In this document: positions 41,901 through 54,596 of the stretch, in pieces
Layout: each line of letters opens with the position of its first letter
Numbering within the stretch: the stretch's first letter is position 1
From: Paraburkholderia sp. ZP32-5
GTDB taxonomy: Bacteria > Pseudomonadota > Gammaproteobacteria > Burkholderiales > Burkholderiaceae
Length of the DNA: 64,000 bases
Reading direction: 5' to 3'
Assembly (NCBI RefSeq): GCF_021390495.1
Contig: NZ_JAJEJP010000002.1
Span: 2,852,001 to 2,916,000 of the forward strand
The notes under the pieces: model-generated
Seen by the model: the letters and a program-made list of their open reading frames with translations, nothing else
Told to the model about the DNA's origin: nothing
The model's database searches: none
Position numbers and translations under genes: made by a program

Positions 41901-42399
41901 GTATCAGCTACGCGCGTGGGACTGGCATCGGCCCGGCAATATCGTCGGCGAGATTACCTCGTTGAACCGCATCCGCCGCGCGAATCCGGCGCTGCAAACG
42001 CATCTCGGCCTGACGTTCCTGACCGCGCACAACGACCACATTCTGCTGTTCGAGAAAGCCACCGAGGCGCGCGACAACATAATCATCGTCGCGATCAATC
42101 TCGATCCGTTCAACGAACAGGGCGCGGATATCGAGTTGTCGTGGGAGACCTTCGCGCGCTGGCATCTGCACGATCATGGCGCGCTCGAAGTAATCGACCA
42201 GATGACCGGCGCGCGCTTCGAATGGCACGGCCGCTGGCAGCACGTGCAGCTCGGCTCGGGCCAGCCGTTCTCGATCTGGCGCATCGCGCCGCTGGGCGGC
42301 CTGCCCGCCGAACGCCCCGACGACAGCGAACACGATCCGGACAGCGCTTATCACGCAGACGCTGGCAACCTAAGCTTTATGGAAGGTGCGACATCATGA
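38944..42399 (+). CDS. glgE: Alpha-1,4-glucan:maltose-1-phosphate maltosyltransferase with extra N-terminal GH13-like module
   Basis: GlgE adds maltose from maltose-1-phosphate to alpha-1,4-glucan. The 1151-residue protein is far longer than the ~660-700 usual for actinobacterial GlgE. The standard enzyme begins at about residue 467 (DUF3416-like N domain). It has GH13 catalytic residues Asp846 (FRVDNPHTKP), Glu875 (FLAEAFTRP) and Asp933 (NTPDINP), with the NPHTKP motif that marks GlgE. Residues 1-~460 form a second, degenerate GH13-like barrel that keeps Asp171 (GFRFDSPHR) but lacks the acid/base Glu (LLAATPG). The first gene of the operon; overlaps treS-mak by four bases (ATGA). Confidence 0.93.
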   Translation: MEPPNGYAPRIYFFHSLLVGPLDAWPAQFAHAAALGFDHALIGGLFEPGQAGHGQVVGSHARLHPVFEAKQPAHDALRTLADAARRNGLSLLVDLVIDRMAADGTLYAEHKDWFHAAESDMARLDPRHVHREDNVAYANFDDPGTSAALTVWWTQQLLALAEAGVGGFRFDSPHRVPAAVWRHLGDEVRAKHPHVRLLAATPGLARSDLPGLEPAGFDSVFSSVRWWDFRSSWMAEEHASLARVGAPVAFPEAPYGTRLAAELTDVHDAAIVERAYRRALFTSVAVGSGWMMPMGFEYGVAEPMSQTRGDAAQFALAAQARRFDLTAAVTQANDIARSTQTLHANGELRPLSGAGAPAAVLLRADEADLRDADEAVLIVVNPELGAPVRVDPARFLAGVPGNFTHFAALDARGHVEPTTLAPFALGPGAVRLLRATAQTPIRLAPPIDKANSKRSGRKSVLEAIDAPRVAIESVSPSVENGRFAAKRSVGERTEIRAAIFAEGHDKIAAAVLWRAADETAWHEVLMSPAPPAGLDLWSARIPLERIGRYEFTVIAWRDDFASLVEHIEKKLKANQTVEIELDEAEHLFALVLAEVETTEDADKEPLERIVRDFKKADAQQKLALILAPATAKAMTAARHRPFLSRDPVIYKIDAERTAAYFASWYEIFPRSMSDDETRHGSFADVTTKLPRIRDMGFDVLYFPPIHPIGLANRKGRNNTLNAQPGDVGSPYAIGAAEGGHTAVHPQLGTLDDFKAMLAAAHAHGLEIALDFAIQCSPDHPWLKQHPTWFAWRPDGTLRYAENPPKKYQDIVNPDFYAHDAKPDLWLALRDVILFWIDAGVRIFRVDNPHTKPLPFWEWMIGDVRARHPDVIFLAEAFTRPRMMNRLGKIGFSQSYTYFTWRETKRDFIEYLTELTQTGARDFYRPNFFVNTPDINPRHLQSQGRTGFLIRAALAATLAGLWGVYSGFELCEATALPNSEEYLDSEKYQLRAWDWHRPGNIVGEITSLNRIRRANPALQTHLGLTFLTAHNDHILLFEKATEARDNIIIVAINLDPFNEQGADIELSWETFARWHLHDHGALEVIDQMTGARFEWHGRWQHVQLGSGQPFSIWRIAPLGGLPAERPDDSEHDPDSAYHADAGNLSFMEGATS

Positions 42400-45300
42400 A
42401 GCGTGACGATTCAGCCCAAAGCGCCCAGCAGGCGCACACGACCACCGCCACCGGCAGTGCAGCGAAGGCCCATGCGCGCCGGCGCGGCAAACCCGCGATG
42501 CTGAGCGACGATCCGCTGTGGTACAAGGACGCGATCATCTACCAGGTGCATATCAAGTCGTTCTTCGATGCGAACAACGACGGGGTCGGCGACTTCCCCG
42601 GTCTGATCGCGAAGCTCGACTACATCGCCGAACTCGGTGTGAACGCGATCTGGCTGCTGCCGTTCTATCCGTCGCCGCGACGCGACGACGGCTACGACAT
42701 CGCCGATTACCGCAACGTGCATCCGGACTACGGACAGCTCGGCGACGTGAAGCGTTTTATTCAGGAAGCGCATGCGCGTGGTATCCGCGTGATCACCGAA
42801 CTCGTGATCAACCACACGTCGGATCAGCATCCATGGTTTCAGCGCGCGCGGCTCGCGAAGCCTGGCTCGAACCATCGCAACTACTACGTGTGGTCGGACA
42901 CCGACCAGAAGTATCAGGAAACGCGCATCATCTTCATCGATTCGGAGCCGTCGAACTGGACGCACGATCCGGTCGCGGGCGCGTACTACTGGCATCGTTT
43001 TTATTCGCACCAGCCCGACCTCAATTTCGACAACCCGGCGGTGCTGAAAGAAGTGCTGCACGTGATGCGCTTCTGGCTCGACATGGGCATCGACGGGCTA
43101 CGGCTCGATGCGGTGCCGTACCTCGTCGAACGCGAAGGCACCAACAACGAGAACCTGCCGGAAACGCACGACATCCTGAAGAAGATTCGCGCGACCATCG
43201 ATGCCGAATACCCGAACCGGATGCTGCTCGCCGAAGCGAACCAGTGGCCGGAAGACGTGAAGGAATATTTCGGCAACGAAGACGAATGCCATATGGCGTT
43301 CCACTTCCCGCTGATGCCGCGCATCTATATGTCGATCGCGAGCGAGGATCGCTTTCCGATCACCGACATCATGAAGCAGACGCCTGATCTCGCCGAATCG
43401 AACCAGTGGGCAATCTTCCTGCGCAATCACGACGAACTGACGCTCGAGATGGTTACCGATTCCGAGCGCGACTACTTGTGGAACACCTACGCGAGCGACC
43501 GCCGTGCGCGCCTGAATCTCGGCATTCGCCGCCGCCTCGCGCCGCTGATGGAGCGTGACCGCCGCCGCATCGAGCTGATCAATTCGCTGCTGCTGTCGAT
43601 GCCCGGCACGCCGGTGATCTACTACGGCGACGAACTCGGCATGGGCGACAACATCCACCTCGGCGATCGCGACGGCGTGCGCACGCCGATGCAGTGGTCG
43701 TCGGATCGCAACGGCGGCTTTTCGCGCGCCGACCCTGAGCAACTGGTGCTGCCGCCGGTGATGGGTTCGCTGTATGGCTTCGATGCGGTCAACGTCGAAG
43801 CGCAAAGCCGCGATCCGCATTCGCTGTTGAACTGGACGCGCCGCATGCTCTCGACGCGGCGCGCGAAGCAGACCTTCGGGCGCGGCACGATCCGCTTCCT
43901 GAAGCCGGAGAATCGCAAGATTCTCGCGTATCTGCGCGAGATGCCAGGCGAGCCGCCTATCCTGTGCGTCGCGAATCTGTCGCGCGCGCCGCAGGCGGTC
44001 GAACTCGATCTGTCCGAATTCAACGGCGCGGTGCCGATCGAAATGACCGCCGATTCGGTGTTCCCCGCGATCGGCCAACTCACTTATCTGCTGACGTTCC
44101 CGCCGTACGGCTTCCTGTGGTTCCTGCTGTGCCAGGGCGGTCAACGTCCGACCTGGGCGCAGGCGCATTCGGAGCCGCTGCCCGAGTTCGTCACGATCGT
44201 GATCCGCGAAGGCCAGGCCGGCCCGACGCCGGAAAACGTGCGGCTGCTCGAATCGGAAGTGCTGCCTTCGTGGCTGAGCCGGCGCCGCTGGTTCGCGTCG
44301 AAGGATCAGAAGATGAAGGCGGTGCGGCTCGCCGCGTTGACGACGATTCCGAACGGCGGTTTTGCGTTCACCGAAATCGAAGTCGATGTTGGCGATCACA
44401 CCGAGCGCTACGTGGTGCCGATCGCGCTCACGTGGGGCGGCGAAACCACCACACCGCTGTTCATGCAGCTCGCGTTGGCGCGCGTGCGGCGCGGCCGCAA
44501 TGTCGGTCATCTGACCGATGCGTTCTCGCTGCCGATCTTCGCGCACAACGTGCTGCGCAAGCTGCGCGAACACGCGGTCGTGCCGACCGTGCAGAAGAGC
44601 GAGATCAAATTCCTGCCGACCGAACGCTTCAGCGAACTCGACGCGCTCGGCGACCGGCCGGAAATCCGCTGGCTCGCGGCGGAGCAGAGCAACAGTTCGC
44701 TGATCATCGCCGACGCCGCAGTGCTGAAGCTCGTGCGGCGGCTGGTCAGCGGCATTCATCCGGAAGCCGAAATCAGCCGCTATCTGACGCAGCTCGGTTA
44801 TGCGAACACCGCGCCGCTGTATGGCGAAGTGGTGCGCGTCGATCCCGAGGGCGTGCCGCATACGCTCGCGATCCTGCAGGGCTTCATCGACAATCAAGGC
44901 GACGCGTGGAACTGGTCGCTCGACTATCTGCGCCGCTCGGTCGACGAACTCGCAATCGCGATCGACACCGACATGCAAACCGCGCCGGACCGCGCCAACG
45001 AGTCGATCCTGCTGGACGGCTATGGCGAACTGACCGGCATCATCGGCAGACGGCTCGGCGAATTGCACGTCGCGTTGGCCACCCCGACCGACGATCCCGC
45101 GTTCGCGCCGGAGCCGGCCAGCGCCGAGCAGGTCAAGGCGTGGGTCGACGGCACGCAGACAATGCTCGCGAGCGCGCTCGATCTGCTGAAACCGCGCATC
45201 GAGCAGATGCTCGATGCGGAAACCCAGGCGCTCGCGCAAAGCCTGCTCGACCGGCGCGACGCATTGGTCGCGGCAGTCGACCAGCTCGTTGCGGCCAACG

Positions 45301-45855
45301 TGGACGCGTTGCGCATCCGCATCCACGGCGACTTCCATCTGGGTCAGGTGCTGGTCGCGCAGGGCGACGCGTATCTGATCGACTTCGAGGGCGAACCCGC
45401 GCGCTCGCTCGAAGAACGCCGGCAGAAGTCGAGTCCGTTGCGCGACGTCGCGGGCCTGCTGCGCTCGCTGTCGTATGCAAGCGCGGCCGCGCAATCGACC
45501 ACCGAAAGCGCGCCGCAACAGACCGCCGATCGCAAGCGCGCGCTGTTCGAGCGGTTCCGCGCGCACGCCACCACCGCGTTCCTCGCCGAGTACCGCGCCG
45601 CGGTCGCGCAAGCGCCGACGCCGCTCGTCGCGCCCGAAGCCGAACAGGCGCTGCTCGATCTGTTCCTGATCGAGAAGGCCGCCTACGAGATCCGCTACGA
45701 AGCAGCCAACCGGCCGACATGGCTCAGCCTGCCGGTGCGCGGCCTCGCGGCATTGACGAGCCGGCTGCTCGGCGACACCGGCGCGCCGGCTCAGGGCGAC
45801 TCGCCAACCCAGGCGCCCGGCGCCGACACGCCGCCTGACGCGGCCGAGGGCGACT

Positions 45856-45863
<8 letters not shown>
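42396..45863 (+). CDS. treS: Trehalose synthase / maltokinase fusion
   Basis: The 1155-residue protein has two enzymes. Residues ~38-600 are TreS, which interconverts trehalose and maltose: GH13 residues Asp238 ([10 protein letters not shown]), Glu280 (LLAEANQWP) and Asp346 (LRNHDEL). Residues ~620-1110 are maltokinase (Mak/Pep2), which makes maltose-1-phosphate with ATP: the kinase catalytic loop is [12 protein letters not shown] and the metal site YLIDFEGEP. The fusion channels trehalose to the GlgE substrate. I start at ATG 42396 with GGAAGG upstream and ATGA overlap with glgE; the frame is open further upstream inside glgE but is not conserved. Confidence 0.95.
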
Positions 45864-48066
<2,203 letters not shown>

Positions 48067-48169
48067 CGAAAGTGCCGTAGCAACACGGACGCGCGGCTTG
48101 CGTGGACACACGCCCCGCCCCGTTGAATGAAGAGCATGCTGTGCGCTCAACAATCAGAAAAGGGGAATC

Positions 48170-50383
<2,214 letters not shown>

Positions 50384-50481
50384 CGACGTCGCGGCGCCGC
50401 CGACATGGCAAGGATGTTGCGTCGCAATGTCGATGACGTCGCAATCCGCGGCTCGAAAGCAGATTCGAATGGTGAAGAATC

Positions 50482-52386
50482 ATGTCTGAAAGTCCGATCG
50501 ATCCTCATACGCATCATCACGCGCATTGCCTGCCGTTCAGCGCGCAACTGTTCGGCGCGAGCGGCACGAAGCCGCGCACGCGGTTTCGCTTCTGGGCGCC
50601 GTCGTGCGAACGCGTGCAGGTCGTGGTCGAAAACGGCCCCGCGCAGGGCGCGCACGACATGACGCCGGCCGGCAACGGCTGGTTCGAGGCCACCGTGGAC
50701 AGCGGCGCGGGCACGCTGTATCGCTACCGGCTCGACGGCGGGCAGACGGTGCCCGATCCTGCATCGCGATTCCAGCCTCAAGACGTGCATGGACCAAGCG
50801 AGGTGATCGACCCGCGCGCGTACCGTTGGGAGCACACCGACTGGCATGGCCGGCCGTGGGAGGAAACGGTGCTGTACGAGCTGCACGTCGGCACGATGGG
50901 CGGCTATGCAGGTGTGCAAACGCGTTTGCCGGCGCTCGTCGAACTCGGTGTCACCGCGATCGAACTGATGCCAGTGAACGATTTCCCCGGCCGCCATAAC
51001 TGGGGCTACGACGGCGTACTACCCTACGCGCCCGATTCCGCCTACGGCCGCCCCGAAGATCTGAAAGCGCTGATCGATGCCGCGCACGGTCTCGGCCTGA
51101 TGGTGTTTCTCGACGTCGTGTACAACCACTTCGGCCCCGACGGCAATTATCTGCATCGCTACGCGCAGTCGTTTTTCCGTGAGGGGAAGACGACGCCATG
51201 GGGCCCCGCGATCGACTTCGCGCGCAGCGAAGTGAACGACTTCTTCACCGACAACGCGGTGTACTGGATCAACGAATACCGGATCGACGGACTGCGCTTC
51301 GATGCGGTGCATGCGATCAACAATCACGACTGGCTGCGCGAATTGTCCGACCATATCCGCGCGCGCGTGCAGCATGGCCGCCATGTGCATCTGGTGCTCG
51401 AAAACGAGCACAACAGCGCGAGCCTGCTCGACACGCATTTCAACGCGCAATGGAACGACGACGCGCACAACACGCTGCACGTGCTGCTGACCGGCGAAAC
51501 GGAAGGCTATTACCATGCGTACGCCGAGCGTCCGATCCGCCGCCTCGCGCGCGTGCTGGCCGAGGGCTTCGCGTATCAGGGCGACCCGTCGCCGATTCAC
51601 GACGGCGCGCCACGTGGCGAAGAAAGTGGCCATCTGTCGCCCACATCGTTCGTGATGTTCCTGCAGAACCACGATCAGATCGGCAATCGCGCGCTCGGCG
51701 AGCGGCTGCGCTCGCTGACCTCGGACGATGCATTGCGCGCCGCGACCGGCTTGCTGCTGCTGTCGCCGCAAATCCCGCTGCTGTTCATGGACGAGGAATA
51801 CGGCTCGACGCAGCCGTTCCTGTTTTTCACCGACTACACCGGCCAGCTCGCCGACGCGGTACGCGAAGGACGCCGCCGCGAATTCGCGCGCTTCTCCGCA
51901 TTCAGCGATGAAAAACGGCGCGCGCAGATTCCCGATCCGAACGATGCGCAGACCTTCGCCGCGTCGTCGCCGCCCGCGCCCGACGCGGCACCATCGCCGG
52001 ATCGTCTCGACTGGATGCATTTCTACAAGTCCGCGCTCGCGGTGCGCGCGAAGCTGATTACGCCGCGCCTGAAACATGGCAAAGCGCTCGGCGCGACCGT
52101 GTTGAGCGCCGCCGACGGCAACGACGCGAACGCGCTGATCGCGCGCTGGAAACTCGGCGATGGCGAGACGCTGTCGATCGCGCTGAATCTGTCGCAGCAG
52201 AGCGTCGCATTCGACAAAGTGCCTGGCGGCAAGGTTATTTTCGAAACGCCGCCGCGCGTGCGCGAACAGATCGACGCGCACGTGCTGCCCGCTCATACGT
52301 TCGTCGCGTGGCTGACCGGCGATGTCAGCGAATACGCGAGCCGCCATGATGCGCGCGTCGCGAACCACGAGGAGCATCACGCGTGA
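50482..52386 (+). CDS. treZ: Malto-oligosyltrehalose trehalohydrolase
   Basis: TreZ releases trehalose from malto-oligosyltrehalose made by TreY. The 634-residue protein has an N-terminal E-set/CBM48-like domain (GTKPRTRFRFWAPSCERVQVV) and a GH13 barrel with catalytic Asp near 274 (GLRFDAVHAI), Glu near 307 (LVLENEHNSAS) and Asp near 398 (FLQNHDQIGNRALGERL). The LENEHN and NHDQIGNRA motifs are typical of TreZ. It starts 98 bases after glgX and overlaps malQ in GTGA. Confidence 0.95.
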   Translation: MSESPIDPHTHHHAHCLPFSAQLFGASGTKPRTRFRFWAPSCERVQVVVENGPAQGAHDMTPAGNGWFEATVDSGAGTLYRYRLDGGQTVPDPASRFQPQDVHGPSEVIDPRAYRWEHTDWHGRPWEETVLYELHVGTMGGYAGVQTRLPALVELGVTAIELMPVNDFPGRHNWGYDGVLPYAPDSAYGRPEDLKALIDAAHGLGLMVFLDVVYNHFGPDGNYLHRYAQSFFREGKTTPWGPAIDFARSEVNDFFTDNAVYWINEYRIDGLRFDAVHAINNHDWLRELSDHIRARVQHGRHVHLVLENEHNSASLLDTHFNAQWNDDAHNTLHVLLTGETEGYYHAYAERPIRRLARVLAEGFAYQGDPSPIHDGAPRGEESGHLSPTSFVMFLQNHDQIGNRALGERLRSLTSDDALRAATGLLLLSPQIPLLFMDEEYGSTQPFLFFTDYTGQLADAVREGRRREFARFSAFSDEKRRAQIPDPNDAQTFAASSPPAPDAAPSPDRLDWMHFYKSALAVRAKLITPRLKHGKALGATVLSAADGNDANALIARWKLGDGETLSIALNLSQQSVAFDKVPGGKVIFETPPRVREQIDAHVLPAHTFVAWLTGDVSEYASRHDARVANHEEHHA

Positions 52387-54596
52387 CGACCCGCCGCCCC
52401 AACGACAAGATCACCGCGCTCGCCGCGCTCGCCGGCTTCGAGGTGCAGTGGCAGGATGCGCACCACAAGACGCAACACGTGCCCGAGAACACGCTCGCGA
52501 CGCTGCTCGACCGCATGGGTTTGCCGTGCGGCAACGCCACGCAGATCCGCCACAGCACGACCGTTCTGGAAGCCGAACTATCGGGCCGCAAGATGCCGCC
52601 GCTGATGACCGCGGTGATCGGACGCGGCATTGCGCTGCCGGCGACGGCGGTCAAATCGGGCAGCCATTACCGGATCGAGCTTGAAAGCGGCGCGATCATC
52701 GACGGCCGCTTTACCGCGCCGAAGGGCGAGGAAGCGCTGCTCGCGCCGATCGACGAAGCCGGCTATCACACGCTCGTCATCAACGATCTGCGCGTGACGC
52801 TCGCGGTCGCGCCGCCGCGCTGTTATACGGTCGCCGACGCGTGGCGTACGCTGCATGACGGCAGCGACGATGCCTCGGAGTCCGCGCCGCCGCTGTGGGG
52901 CATTGCCGCGCAACTGTATGGTCTACGCCGCATTGGCGACGGCGGCATCGGCGATTACACGGCGCTCGCGCAGCTCGCGCAACACAGCGCCCGGCGCGGC
53001 GCGCATGCGCTCGCCGTGAGTCCGACACATGCGATGTTCAGCGCGCAGCCGCGCAGCTTCAGCCCGTATGCACCATCGTCACGTTTGTGGCTCAACGTCA
53101 CGCATATCGATCCCGCCGCGGTGTTCGGCGCTGAGGCGGCACGTGCCGCGCTCGCGGCCGTGCAAGGCGGCGATGCATGGTCGAAATACGAAAACGACCC
53201 GCTGATCGACTGGCCGAACGCGACGCCATTGAAGCTCGCGGTATTGCGCAAGCTCTACGATCAGTTCAACGCGCATGAACGCCCGCAACACTCGCCCCGC
53301 GCGCTCGAATTTCACGGCTTCTGCGAACGCGCGGGCCGCGCGCTCGAAGACCATGCGCGCTTCGAAGCATTGCAGGCCGTGCAACTCGCGCAAGGCGGCG
53401 ACGGCCATTGGCGCAACTGGCCCGACGCATTGCGCGATCCGCGTAGTCCGGAGGTCGAGGCGTTCGCGCAAGCGCATCGCAATGAAGTCGACTTTCATCT
53501 GTTCATGCAGTGGCTCGCCGCGCGCGGCCTGTCGCACGCGCAACACGTGGCGCGCGAAGCCGGCATGGCGGTCGGACTGATCGCCGATCTCGCGGTCGGC
53601 TGCGACAGCGCCGGCAGTCACGCATGGTCCTATCCCGACGACATGCTGCAGCGCGTGTCGGTCGGCGCGCCGCCCGATCTGTTCAATCAGGCCGGCCAGT
53701 CCTGGGGGCTCACCACCTTCTCGCCGCGCGCGATGCGCACGCAGGGCTTCGCCGCGTTCATCGACATGCTGCGCGCGGCGTTCGCGCATGCCGGCGGCAT
53801 CCGCATCGATCACATTCTCGGCTTGCGGCGGCTGTGGCTCGTGCCCGAAGGCGAAAGCGCGCGCAACGGCGCCTATCTGCGCTATCCGCTCGAAGATCTG
53901 CTGCGGCTGATCGCGCTCGAATCGTGGCGGTATCGCGCGATCGTGATCGGCGAGGATCTCGGCACCGTGCCGCCCGGTTTTCGCGAGCGGCTCGACGAAC
54001 ACGGCATCGACGGTATTCGCGTGCTGTGGTTCGAGCGCGCGCAGACCGGCAACGGCTTCAAGGCGCCGCGCGAATGGGATCAATACGCGGTCGGCACCAC
54101 CACCACGCACGATCTGCCGACGGTGGCCGGCTGGTGGCGCGGCAGCGACATCACGTGGCGCAACCGGATCGGCCAGACGATGGCGCGCGCGGACGGCCGC
54201 GATCCCGAGCAGGCCGCGCAGGAAGAGCGCGGCGAGGACCGCGCGGCGTTGTGGCATGCGTTCCAGCAGGCCGGCGTCGCGGCGCCCGAGGTCGCGCCGC
54301 CGTCCGCCGACAACGCGCCGGTCGACGAAGCGCTCGCATTCGTCGCCGCGACGCCGTGCCCGCTCGTCACCTACCCGCTTGAAGACCTGCTCGCGCTCGC
54401 CGAGCAGCCGAACCTGCCGGGCTCGATCGACGAGCATCCGAACTGGCGCCGTCGCACGACGCTGCCCATCGATGCGATGTTCGACGACGCGACGTTCAGC
54501 GACCGCCTGATGGCGGTCGATCGCGCGCGCCGGGCGGCCTCGTCCGCCGCGCCCCCTCCCTCACCGAACGATTCTTCGGAGCCCGACACGCCATGA
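52383..54596 (+). CDS. malQ: 4-alpha-glucanotransferase (amylomaltase)
   Basis: MalQ moves glucan segments between chains (disproportionation) and so balances the lengths of maltodextrins. The 737-residue GH77 protein has an N-terminal extension of about 170 residues like E. coli MalQ. The barrel follows with the nucleophile Asp near 475 (GIRIDHILGLRRLWLVPEG), Glu near 524 (IGEDLGTVP) and Asp near 576 (TTTTHDLPTVAGWW). The GTG start overlaps the treZ stop in GTGA. The C-terminus is Ala/Pro-rich and overlaps treY by four bases (ATGA). Confidence 0.95.
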   Translation: MTTRRPNDKITALAALAGFEVQWQDAHHKTQHVPENTLATLLDRMGLPCGNATQIRHSTTVLEAELSGRKMPPLMTAVIGRGIALPATAVKSGSHYRIELESGAIIDGRFTAPKGEEALLAPIDEAGYHTLVINDLRVTLAVAPPRCYTVADAWRTLHDGSDDASESAPPLWGIAAQLYGLRRIGDGGIGDYTALAQLAQHSARRGAHALAVSPTHAMFSAQPRSFSPYAPSSRLWLNVTHIDPAAVFGAEAARAALAAVQGGDAWSKYENDPLIDWPNATPLKLAVLRKLYDQFNAHERPQHSPRALEFHGFCERAGRALEDHARFEALQAVQLAQGGDGHWRNWPDALRDPRSPEVEAFAQAHRNEVDFHLFMQWLAARGLSHAQHVAREAGMAVGLIADLAVGCDSAGSHAWSYPDDMLQRVSVGAPPDLFNQAGQSWGLTTFSPRAMRTQGFAAFIDMLRAAFAHAGGIRIDHILGLRRLWLVPEGESARNGAYLRYPLEDLLRLIALESWRYRAIVIGEDLGTVPPGFRERLDEHGIDGIRVLWFERAQTGNGFKAPREWDQYAVGTTTTHDLPTVAGWWRGSDITWRNRIGQTMARADGRDPEQAAQEERGEDRAALWHAFQQAGVAAPEVAPPSADNAPVDEALAFVAATPCPLVTYPLEDLLALAEQPNLPGSIDEHPNWRRRTTLPIDAMFDDATFSDRLMAVDRARRAASSAAPPPSPNDSSEPDTP

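Noticed and set aside
41916..42395. Upstream extension of treS-mak inside glgE
   Set aside because: It lies wholly within the glgE coding region in another frame and is Arg-rich; the ATG at 42396 has GGAAGG and an ATGA overlap.
43098..45611. Very long open frame (837 codons) antisense to treS-mak
   Set aside because: It mirrors the GC-rich third-position bias of treS-mak. The product is Arg/His-rich with no known motif, and treS-mak has all its catalytic residues on the plus strand.
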